A DNA stretch of 64,000 nucleotides, taken from positions 1 through 64,000 of the forward strand of contig NZ_AFHO01000010.1 of assembly GCF_000218525.1 (NCBI RefSeq). The letters are read 5' to 3'. The notes beneath the pieces were generated by a model. The model saw only the letters and a list, made by a program, of their open reading frames with translations. It was not told the DNA's origin and searched no databases. How positions within the stretch are numbered: position 1 is the first letter of the stretch; each line of letters starts with the position of its first letter. Of this stretch, positions 24,902 through 34,424 are shown in pieces. Position numbers and translations under genes: made by a program. The stretch comes from Mesomycoplasma ovipneumoniae SC01. Lineage in GTDB: Bacteria; Bacillota_I; Bacilli_A; Mycoplasmatales; Metamycoplasmataceae.

Positions 24902-25069
24902 ATGACTAAATTAACAAGTTTTTTTAAAAAAAATAAAGAAAAAATCGGACTTAAATTACAATCATCATTTATTTGGGTATCAGTTATTGTTGGTTTGGGT
25001 TTTACTGCTTTAACTTTTTGAGCAATTATCTATTTTTTCCAGCAAGCATTTTTAGACGGCTTTTTGTAA
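24902..25069 (+). CDS. Small single-helix membrane protein, end of ABC operon
   Basis: 55 residues starting 3 bases after the second permease. A basic N-terminus (KKNKEKIGLK) is followed by one membrane helix (FIWVSVIVGLGFTALTFWAI) and a short tail. It contains one UGA-Trp, so a standard-code reading would miss it. The family is not recognised. The position suggests a small accessory subunit of the importer. Confidence 0.6.
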
Positions 25070-25089
25070 AAAAGTACAATTTAAACAAC

Positions 25090-25124
25090 AATTCCAAACA
25101 TTTAATTGTTTGGAATTTTTTTTA
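25090..25124 (+). terminator. Terminator of the nuclease/ABC operon
   Basis: AATTCCAAAC (25090-25099) and GTTTGGAATT (25108-25117) form a perfect 10-bp stem followed by seven or more T. Confidence 0.85.
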
Positions 25125-25451
25125 TTTTTACTTTTATTAAATAGTAAAATTTAGCCTTATTATTCAGGATTTTATAAAAACTATAAATATTTAATTTTAT
25201 AGGATCTAAAAAAGTGCCTACAAACTCAGGAAAAATAACTATCAAGACAAAAACACTAAATTTTAAATCTGACCATTACGAAAGAAAAATCTACTTATTA
25301 ATAAAATAAAGCAAACTAAAAAAGCTAAAATTTTGACTTAAAAGCAAAATTATAAAATATTTAAACTGCTTTTTTAGCTTAAAAACACTGGCAAAAATCA
25401 ATTCAAGGATAAAATAACAAAAATCATAAAAAAATACAACCACTATTTAAA

Positions 25452-25490
25452 CTCAATGTAAATAGAAAACTCGTTTTTACTTACATTGAG
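25452..25490. repeat. Conserved element hairpin, copy A
   Basis: CTCAATGTAA pairs with TTACATTGAG in a 39-base structure that occurs at the same place in all four elements. Stem bases outside the core vary slightly between copies. Confidence 0.75.
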
Positions 25491-25728
25491 CCTAAAAAAT
25501 ATATGAAGTTTTGAAAGAACAATAATTAAAAGCCATAAATTTGTAGATTTCTAAACGGTTAAATTTAAGACATTCCATTATATTTAATGCCATAATGGAA
25601 AAAATGGCATTATCTAAATTTATTGTGACAAAAACATAACCAATTCCCCCTTAATTCAATATCAAAAATTTATTCTTTTATTCTTAGTGTGAGTTTTATT
25701 ATAACTCAAAATTTTTTTAAACCAAGCA

Positions 25729-25746
25729 TTTTTTTTTTTTTTTTTT
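25729..25746 (-). repeat. Poly-A(18) upstream of the element promoter, copy A
   Basis: Homopolymer just upstream of the putative -35 region. Lengths in copies A-D are 18, 15, 19 and 15. Confidence 0.8.
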
Positions 25747-25815
25747 GCAAAAGGTTAAATTTAAAATAATAAAAGGCCCTTTAGTTGGAACTCAAAGGTC
25801 ATTTTATTTAAATTA

Positions 25816-25886
25816 GCAGAAAAAATTCAAACAACTAGTTTTTATCTATGATTCTTATTTTTTCACTTTTGTTAATTTTTTCTAAA
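25816..25886. repeat. Inverted repeat partner (left) around MIB-MIP locus
   Basis: About 70 bases here match the reverse complement of 31493-31560 with only scattered differences (shared core AAAAAATTCA.ACAACTAG). The pair brackets the MIB-MIP genes and element B. The remaining part of 25775-26003 has no gene. Confidence 0.65.
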
Positions 25887-25980
25887 TTAAACCAAAATAC
25901 TTAAGCAAAATTGTTAAAACTAAAACAATTAAGATGGCTAATTTGCTAAATTTTGACTGAGCATTTTTTGCCTTAGAGTC

Positions 25981-26013
25981 AAAAAAATAGCTTTATTTAG
26001 AAGCTATTTTTTT
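25981..26013 (-). terminator. Terminator of the mib-mip operon
   Basis: On the minus strand AAAAAATAGCTT pairs with AAGCTATTTTTT, ending in seven T. The TAG stop codon of mip is inside the 5' arm. Confidence 0.75.
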
Positions 26014-28397
26014 GCAAAAACATCTTTTTGTGTGCCTAGACCTTCAGGGAATAAATTAGTTTTAAAATTGCTTTGATTTTTATAAAGTTCAGATAAGGCT
26101 TTTCAATAAGATTTTTCTTGTTGAGCATCACTAGAAGAATCGCCATAAATTAAATCATATCTTGGAAGATTATATTTGCCATAATAACCTTTATAATCAT
26201 AACCATAAGAACGCAAATTTAATGTTAAATTTGCAGAAGCTTGTGAGTCTGAGGCATAAACAACAGAATAAAGTTGACCATCTTTAAAGAAAACAGGGCT
26301 ACCAGATAAACCACCGCTTGCAGTATAATTATCAATGACAGTTCCAAGGCCGCCATTTAAATATTTCTTGGATTTACGTTTTTTATCAGTTTGGTCAAAA
26401 TAATCAAGTTTTGTAAAAGAATTAGCCATTACTGGCGCACTTATAAAATAATCGCTAATTCCGGGAATATTTACAAAACTACGGTAGGATCTTGACCAAG
26501 CAAATTCAGAACCGCCATTGATTAAAGGGTCTTGTTGGTTTCTAGAATTAAAAAGACGAAAATTTTTATTAATCCAAGGCGAAACGCTGTAATCTCTTAG
26601 GGCAAAATCGGCCGGATAATCGTTTTGAGAAATAGTAGGGTCACCTTTCGAACCTGGGTAACCTAAACTATAAAAAGGAGTTTTTTCTAGATTTGAATAT
26701 TGATCTGAATTAAAAGGATTAAATTCAGAAATTTTTAGTGAATTTGACTTGTGATTATTATAAAATTCTTCAGTAATTTGCTTAGCATCTCACTCGTTTT
26801 TAAAATTTATTTCAATTATTGCAAAGTCAAGAAATTCATCAACATTCTGGAGATCTTGTTGGTCAGTAAAATCGCTAGGTTTGAATTTAAAAACATCAGA
26901 ACCCATTAAAATAGTTCTAACATTCATACTTTGGGTTGGTTTTTGGCGGACTTTTGTTTGGTCGGTAGGTCCCACTGATTCTGGAGCTTCTCAGCCGGTA
27001 TTGTAAATTCTACCATTGTTTTCCTTGATATCAAGTTTAACTGTGTTATAAAATTCATCTCCAGTTGAGGCATTTCTTGAGGTTGGCAAAATTGTATTTA
27101 AAGGAACACTTTGTTTTAATTTTGTAAGAGTTATACTTTGTGTATTTAAACGTAAATCAGAATCATTATAATTTGAAAAATCACGGCCATAATGTTTACC
27201 TTCATGAAAATCATTAGCAATTTGCAAATTATTTGCAACGTGAGCGTTAGTTAAAAAGAATCATTTTAGTGGATAGGAGGAATTTTGTGGAATTTGGTAG
27301 TCTAAAATTCCTAAGGTTCCAAAGAAAAATTGTGTACGCGTTAATGGATTGTTATTATGGTTTGGGTGGGCTTCATGTGCGACTAAATTTTCGATTTTTA
27401 TTGAAACAACATTTGGAATTAATTTCCTATAATCCTCAGAAACAATTTTTCTTGGCAAACCAAGTCGATTTGGACCTCCAAAAGTATAGTCAGAATTTTC
27501 GCTAGATTTTCATCAAGCCGGCGTTTTAAATCCTGACTCGTAAGTATTGAATTTTATTTTATTTATATTTCCATTATCGTCAAAAACCGGTAAGGAAAAA
27601 AGGCGAAATTGTGCGTTTTCAAATAAAGGTTGGTTTGATTCTTTTGCTTTTTGATTTAATTTTGCAATAGTTTCAGCCTTTTGTTTTGGAAAATTTTCGG
27701 GCCTTTTTTCAAGTTCGCTTGTAGATCCAAAACCAATTCCACCGCCGCTAAAAGTTGAATTTATACGATACCAATCTCATTCTTTTTCGGGAAAATCATT
27801 TTCGTATTGATCCAAAATTGTCCGCTTACCATCGCTGGAAAAACGACTAAAATTTTGACCAGAAGGACGCGAATTACTAATTAATTCAGCGATTTTTTTA
27901 TCACGTTCTTCTGATGATTGAGGATTTTGGGGCCTATGAGGCGGCTGGTGATGGACAGGTTTTTCTTCTTTAAAAATATCTTTAAGCGCACCTAAGGTTA
28001 GTGTTGCTGTGGATCTTTGAACCTCAAGGTCGTATTGAGTTTGTTTTGCAATTTTTTCTAGAGCGCTAAAAACATTGTTAATTTGGCTGATTTTTTCCTG
28101 TTTTTTACTTAAATCTTTAACATTATTATCAAGAAGTTGAAAAACTGACTTTTGTGATTCGGAAATGAATTTTTTAAACTCATTTTCTGATTTTTGACCA
28201 AAAAGTGATTCAAAATTTGCATCAATTTTTTGTAAAACTAACTCAGTTTCGGGCGAACTCGAAAAACTTCCACCAGGCTGAGTGCCTTTTTGACTTTGTT
28301 GATTTTGTTCTGAAGGTAGTTTTTGCTGTTGGTTGCTACCACAAGCGATTGCAAAAAATGGAACAGATAAAAGTGGAAATAAAAATTTAATTTTCAT
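26004..28397 (-). CDS. mip: Immunoglobulin-protease-like lipoprotein (MIP, DUF31 peptidase)
   Basis: 797 residues. Lipoprotein signal ending in FFAIAC, then a low-complexity and coiled-coil region to about residue 190, then a chymotrypsin-like domain of the mycoplasma DUF31 group. The triad is readable: His386 in FFLTNAHVANN, Asp524 in EFLDFAIIEI and Ser698 in GGLSGSPVFF. Established knowledge: in M. mycoides MIP cleaves the heavy chain of IgG that has been captured by MIB, the gene just upstream. Here mib ends one base before the mip ATG, and the GGAGAAG ribosome-binding site of mip lies in the end of mib. Specificity for antibody is inferred from the pairing; other DUF31 proteins have other or unknown targets. 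Confidence 0.82.
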
Positions 28398-28398
28398 T

Positions 28399-30501
28399 TT
28401 ATACTTCTCCTAAGAATCCGTCTTGAACACTGTTTTGTCCAGCATTTTTAACTGAAACTTGAACAAAACCAATTCGTGAACCAACCTGATTTAAAACTGA
28501 CTCATTTTCAACATAAACATGATTTACTAATAAATTACGCGAATTTGCTGCTCTAATAAAAGCGCTAATTTCAGTTATTGCATCTCCGCTTGGTGTTCCA
28601 GATAAAAAGATGGCTATTGGACTTGAAGTTTGGGCACCACTATTATCACGAAACTCAATTTGAGCTCCACCTGGTTCGTCAAAGGTTAGTCGCGAACTTA
28701 ATTGTCCACCGTTAAAATCGTCTCATTTTGCAACAAAATTGTTAGTTTGATCAAGGCCAAAAATTAATTTTTTAAATTTTATCGGACGAAATCCGGTAAA
28801 ATCATCGTTTGCATAAGGATCTTCTTTTCAATTTTTAACATGGTCATTTCAGATTTTATCATATTTTTCAAGACTTAAACCTTTGAGTGATTTGATGTTC
28901 TTTGCTCGTGAAAAATCAAGATTAACCGGACGACCGCCTTTGCCTCCGTGAGATCCTTGGAAAATTCGTTGATAAACTTTTGAGTCAAAAACAATTGAAA
29001 GACCTTCGTCAACAGTTTCAATTGTGTCATGAGCATCTCAGGATAAAGTGCTAAAAACAATTGATCCAGGTATTTTTTCACTAGGATGATTTTTATGAAA
29101 AGTTGCGGCATTATTATAATCAAAACTAATATAATCAATGTTTTTTAGTGCATTTGGATTAATTGACCAGTTATCTGATAATGCATCAATATTTGAATAG
29201 AGTTCAAGTTCATCAAGTTTAATTTTTTCTAAAGGACGTAAATTAGCTGTTGCATTATAATTATCAAGGAAAAGCGTTAACTTTTTAATTGAAGATGGAA
29301 TTGAACTTAAAATATTTTCAACATTTTGGTTTGAATTTTTATCACCGACATTTTTAAGAACAATAGCTTGAATTTTATTATCTTTTTGAATTACTTTTGT
29401 TAAAATTTCCTGAAATTTTTTAAATGCATCATTGTCATTAGCATCAAGGACAATAACTTTGAGTGGTTGGCGATTAGCTCTGTCCTCGTTTTTATCATTA
29501 GGGGTATAATTATAAATTTTTACTGAATTTCCTAGTGAATTATCAATTCCGCTAAATTGACTAGAAATATCACTTCGGTCTCAACCTTCATAACTAAGGT
29601 CAGAAATTGTTCCCGGAGTTCGTGAAGCTCATGAAGGAATATTTATTAGCCGTTTTTTATTTGCTTCTTTTAGTCGATTTAGCACAGGATTATCAGATTC
29701 ATTTTCATAACCTCAAACATAGGGTGAATCAACCGAAGGCAGCATTCCGCGCAAAAGCATTTTAATTTCTTCTTGATTAAATGATTTTTTTGTTTGTTTT
29801 AGCTCTTCAAGTATTTTTAGATCGCTTTGGGTACGCTCGAGTTGATATGCAGGCGCATTTGAACCAATAAAAGTTCGTAATTTTTGGATACGAAAATTTT
29901 CTCACTCGACTTTAGTTGACCTAAGATCGCGATTGTAGCGTGGATCGTCAAAATGGTTATCATAAATACGATTAATTTCGTCAATTTCTTGTTGAAATCC
30001 AGCAATTTTTGCTTTTGCTTCTTTGATTGAATTATCGATTGCTTGACTATATCGCGCTAGTGCAATTGCTTTTAATCTTTCAAGATTGGAATTTACTTGC
30101 GTTTGTGATGGGCTAATTACTTTTGGCTCCTCACGAGGGATTGGTCTAGGTTCGACCCTAGGTTGATTTATCGGTGCTATTATTGCTTTTTTAGGGGTTG
30201 ATGTGACTGGTTTTGGTTCTGGTTTTGGTGTTTCTACTTCTGCTGGTTGAACTGGTTTGGGAACATCTATTTTAGTAACTTCCGGTTTTGCGATTTCAGT
30301 TTGTGCTGGTTTTTCTGGTTCTTTCAGAACTTCATTTCTGTCTTGGGGAGAAAAAACTATTTGAGGTCTAGGAATTTCACCTGTATAAGGATTTAATTGT
30401 TGGGTAAATCCAATAGCTAAAGTTGCAATTAAGGCAGGGGTTGTTACTAATAAAATTGTTTGTTTTCGTTTTGAAACTCTTGGTAAAATACTCAATCTCA
30501 T
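28399..30501 (-). CDS. mib: Immunoglobulin-blocking protein (MIB-like)
   Basis: 700 residues. N-terminal membrane anchor (TILLVTTPALIATLAIGF), then a Pro/Glu/Lys-rich spacer (about 40-140), a short coiled coil (AIDNSIKEAKAKIAGFQQEI) and a large domain with leucine-rich-repeat-like strands (KLTLFLDNYNATANLRPLE). Features such as LLRGMLPSVDSPYVWGYENE are typical, from memory, of the putative immunoglobulin-blocking virulence family related to Protein M. MIB wraps the antibody light-chain variable region and presents IgG to MIP. ATG 30501 is preferred over GTG 30513, which would abut the AAAGG site. Family assignment rests on recalled resemblance plus the MIB-MIP order. Confidence 0.75.
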
Positions 30502-30542
30502 AATCAGGGTCACCCTTTCTAATTGTTCATGAGATAAATTTT

Positions 30543-30548
30543 ACTATA
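30543..30548 (-). promoter_or_regulatory. Putative -10 of the mib-mip operon
   Basis: TATAGT on the minus strand, 41 bases upstream of mib, with TTGCAT near the -35 position. A moderate match. Confidence 0.4.
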
Positions 30549-30675
30549 AAAAATGAGACAATGCAAAAAAATGTAAAATTAGATAAATTATAAATTAGTA
30601 TGTTAGTTTTAGGTTGTTCTAAAAATGTGTCAAAATGAAACAATACAAATTCACAATTGAAGACAAAAATAAATC

Positions 30676-31400
30676 GCGAGTTTACCAGTTTGATGAGATA
30701 ATCTTAAAAAAGTGTCGGGTTTTAGGGACTTTTTTAACTTTTTGGTAAACCCTGGAAAAATAACTATCAAGAAAAAACACTAAATTTTAAATCTGACCAT
30801 TACGAAAGAAAAATCTACTTATTAATACAATAAAGCAAACTAAACAAGCTAAAATTTTGACTTAAAAAGCAAAATTATAAAATATTTAAACTACTTTTTT
30901 AGCTTAAAAACACTGCCAAAAATCAATTGATGAATAAACAACAAAAATCATAAAAAAATACAACTACTATTTAAACTCAATGTAAATAGAAAACTCATTT
31001 TTATTTACATTGAGTCTAAAAAAATATGTGAAGTTTTGAAAGAGCCATAATTAAAAGCCATAAATTTATAGATTTCTAAACGGTTAAATTTAAGGCATCC
31101 CATCATATTTAAATTTAAAAAATATAATGGAAAATTCGCATTATCTTATTTTAATACGACAAAAAACATAATTAATTCCCCCTTAATTCTAAAATCCAAA
31201 TTTATTAATTATTCTTAATTGAGACTTATTATAACATAATTTTATTTTAGACCAAGCATTTTTTTTTTTTTTTGCAAAGGGTTAATTTTAAAATAATAAA
31301 AATTAAGGTTTTACCGTCAAACAACACGGATTTAGCGATATTTTTGCATATTTATATTGACTGAAAAGTGAATTTTTGCCATCAAACTGGCAAACTTAGA
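30676..31400 (-). mobile_element. Non-autonomous dispersed element, copy B (725 bp)
   Basis: Near full length. The ends are imperfect inverted repeats: GCGAGTTTACCAGTTTGATG on the left, and the right end read in reverse is CTAAGTTTGCCAGTTTGATG. Minus-strand internal order: poly-A(15) at 31259-31273, TATAAT at 31228-31233, GGGGGAA and ATG (31167-31169) opening only MFFVVLK, hairpin 30976-31014. No direct repeats were found at its flanks, unlike copies C and D. It lies between mib and the S8 cluster. Confidence 0.78.
30976..31014. repeat. Conserved element hairpin, copy B
   Basis: CTCAATGTAAATA and TATTTACATTGAG arms; same position and nearly the same sequence as in copies A, C and D. Confidence 0.8.
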
Positions 31401-31492
31401 AGGTCAAAATTTTGAAAATGTAACTATTACTTGCTAAAAAAACCAAGTTTTTATTTAAGATAAATTATCTTTTCAGATTTTTCAAAATAAAA

Positions 31493-31560
31493 TGTTAGAA
31501 AAAATTAACAAAAGCAAAATCAAAATCATAGCTAGAAACTAGTTGTCTGAATTTTTTCTA
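31493..31560. repeat. Inverted repeat partner (right) around MIB-MIP locus
   Basis: Reverse complement of the sequence at 25816-25886. It lies between element B and the end of the S8-cluster gene. Confidence 0.65.
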
Positions 31561-31578
31561 ATTATTAAGGTTTTAATA

Positions 31579-33039
31579 TTATTTCATAGTTATTATTTGA
31601 TTATATAAATTATTGAATTGCTCTAGTGTTTCAATTTTAGAAAATTCAATTTGCGTTATTGTTGTATTTCCAATATCAATTTTTTCAAGTTTTTCTAAAT
31701 TTTCAATTTTAAAATTTTGAGGTTCTGTTGCAAAATTAGGGAATAAATCCTTATAATTAAAAGTGTAAATTTTTATTTTTTTAGTTTGTTCGTCAACTTT
31801 TCAATACAAAATTTCGTCATCAAAAATTTTTTTTGCATCTTGTTTTTTTAAAATAAATTTATTAAAAACTTCGGAATTATCTTCTGTTGGAATAAAAAGT
31901 TTTGAAGGAACAAATGCACCACCTCATTCTGAATTTATCGAATCTTTCATTGATACAATTAGGTTTTTTGTTTCTTCTAAGGTTGAAAAAAATTTTAGGT
32001 TTTCTAGTTGATTTTTATTTGTTTTTGCATATAATCTTGTGCTTTTTAGGTTATTTTTATCTAAAATTTCCTGTTTTTTTAAAAGAAATTCTTTGAATTT
32101 TGAAGAATCATTATCACGAACAATGTTATTATAAAGAACAAAATCTTCGATTCTACTAATATGAATGTCAAATTTAGGACTAAAACTATTTTCAATAGAT
32201 TTGTCTATAATTTTGTAATAAATATTAAATTTTTCAATAATAAGATGTGAATTAATCGAAACAAACGGAGGATAAGTTGGCTTTCGACGATAAATAATTT
32301 CGTTATATTTAAGACCGGGAGTAAAAAAATCTTCGAATTTTGAATCAAATGACATAATCCCAACATTATCGGGATTATTTGGATCAAAAAAAGTATAATT
32401 TGGATTCAAAAATGGTTTTTTAGCTTTCGATGTAAAAGCTAAATCTTGATAATTTAAGAACGGTCGAACATAAGCAATAATTGACTTTTTTTCAAAAAAA
32501 TCAAGTGTTTGTAGTACTCTTTGGTAAAATTTATCGTTTTTTATCTTTGAAAAAAATGAGAAAAAGTCATTATAGTTTTTCAAAATCACAAAATTATTAA
32601 TAATTTTTTTATCCTTTCATACACCTTGATCATTTATTTGGCTAAATTCTAATGTGTCATTATTTTTCGTAAATTCAGAGCGAAAAAAGCTACTTAATTC
32701 AAAAAGCGGTAAATCGTTATCGGCGTTTTTGAACAAGTTGTTTTCAAAAGATGGATATTTTTGCCGTAATTGGTTAGCTCTTTCTGGATTTTTTTGAAGC
32801 AAATCTGATCAATATTGCGAAGTAAATCAATGATTATCTGCCAAATTAGCAAAACCCTCAGGCTTAGTGTTGTTAGTAAAAAATTTATTTTCAGCATCGG
32901 ACACATCCTGAAAACTAAGTATTTCTGATTTTTTAGAACTTTTACGATTAATGATCAAAATTGTAGAAACAACCCCAGCAGCTACAAAGTTTGTTAATAA
33001 CAAAGAACTATAAAAAATTTTTTTTGCTTTTTGTTTCAT
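31579..33039 (-). CDS. Membrane-anchored protein of unknown function, paralog 1, S8 cluster
   Basis: 486 residues. One N-terminal membrane helix (FYSSLLLTNFVAAGVVSTIL) and a long extracellular part rich in Phe, Tyr and Trp. It is paralogous to the gene upstream: the C-terminal 90 residues share DEILYWKVDEQTKKIKIYTF, NYKDLF, KIDIG and FNNLYN, and the middle shares IEDFVLYNN and LKSTRLYA. I do not recognise an enzymatic motif. It may belong to what annotation pipelines call 'aromatic motif membrane protein' of mycoplasmas, but that is from memory only. Its ATG is 2 bases past the stop of paralog 2, so it is translated in the S8 operon. Confidence 0.7.
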
Positions 33040-33041
33040 AC

Positions 33042-34424
33042 TTACACCACTGTTTTATTGTATAAATTATTAAAATCTTCGATGGAATTTAATTTTTTTA
33101 TTTCAATTTCTTGAACATCAATATCACCAATATCAATTTTTTCAAATTGTAACAAGTTATCAAAATTAAAGTTTTCGGAGTGTTTTGCAAATTGATGGAA
33201 AATGTCTTTGTAATTTAAAGTATAAATTAAAACTTTTTTGGAATTTTTATCAAATTCTCAATAAATAATTTCATCTTGGAAAATCTCTTTTAATTGTTGT
33301 TTTTGCAAGATGAAGCTATTAAATTTATGTGTTTTGTCCTCTGTTTTTATGGGGATAAATAAATTTGATAGGTGAAATGCGCTTTTTCAGTACTCATTTT
33401 TCAATAAATTTTTGTTATTTATCAAGTCTTTTACTTCGCTAAAGTTTGAAAATATTTTATTTTCACTTAAATTAGATATGTTCTTATCAATTTGTGATGC
33501 ATAAAATCTATTCTTTTTCAAATTTTTTCTTGACAAAATTGTGTTTTTTTTATTAATAAAATCCAAAAAATTACTAAACTCTGCTGATGTTTTGTCTAGT
33601 GAATTATACAAAACTAAATCTTCTATATCGGTAATTTTTATTGAAGATAGCGGATATGATTTATTATAAGAATTTTTAGTAATTGATTTATAGAAAATTT
33701 GGAACCTTTCACCTGTTCTACTAGTAGAAGAAGAATTTTCTTTTAAATAATTTGAAAATTTTTGATCTATTGAAATAATTAAGTTCTGATTTTTATAGGT
33801 AATTAGATCTATTGGTGATAAATTAGTTTCTAGACTTGTTTTGTTAAAAATAGGAGCAACATTTAACTCGTCTTCTTTTACATAAACTAGAAATAGGTTA
33901 TTATCAAAGAAATCTTTATTTAAATTTTTTCTTTCAAATTCTTGCTTGTCTTCAAATTTTTTAAAAAAATCCAAATAATCGTCAAAATCTTCGATAATTA
34001 AAAAATTATTAGAAAATAAACTTGGAAATATAATAGAAAACTCTGCTAATTTTAATTCTTTAAAACTAAATTCGGCCTTTTTATTATTATATTGATTAGC
34101 AAAAAAAGTTATTAAATTTTTAGTTGTTTTATCATTTAAATTATTGACAAAATTTTGTTCTTGAAAATATAAATATTTTTTTACTATTTCTTGAATTTCT
34201 TCAGGATTTTGTAGAAAAGTCATTTTCCATTTAGAGTTTTTAATTCATGGTGCTTTTTTGCTGTCAATACTTAGTAAATCATAATATGAAAATGGATGTT
34301 GACTAGAAAAATCTGCTTTATGCCCAAAAGAAAAATTTTGAACTGCAAAAATAATTATAGGAAGTAACCAAGGAGGTACTAACATAGTTGCTATAAAAAA
34401 TATTTTATTTTTCTTGTATAACAT
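33042..34424 (-). CDS. Membrane-anchored protein of unknown function, paralog 2, S8 cluster
   Basis: 460 residues with one N-terminal helix (ATMLVPPWLLPIIIFAV) and a large outside domain. Paralog of the next gene (DEIIYWEFDKNSKKVLIYTL, NYKDIF, IEDLVLYNS, LKKNRFYA). It overlaps the 3' end of the S8 gene by 20 bases, which suggests joint translation and a joint role. The start at 34424 is chosen because an in-frame ATG at 34445 would add seven charged residues before the anchor. Confidence 0.68.

Larger units (their letters stand above)
25201..25774 (-). mobile_element. Non-autonomous dispersed element, copy A (truncated)
   Basis: One of four related elements (with 30676-31400, 49697-50228 and 59181-59910). 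Read on the minus strand it has a poly-A tract (18, at 25729-25746), -10 TATAAT (25698-25703), a strong GGGGGAA ribosome-binding site and an ATG (25635-25637) opening only MFLSQ, then the conserved hairpin at 25452-25490. Both ends are shortened against copies B and D: a deletion joins AAAAAAGTG to the internal CAAACTCAGG, and about 130 bases beyond the poly-A side are missing. No long ORF. Confidence 0.75.
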
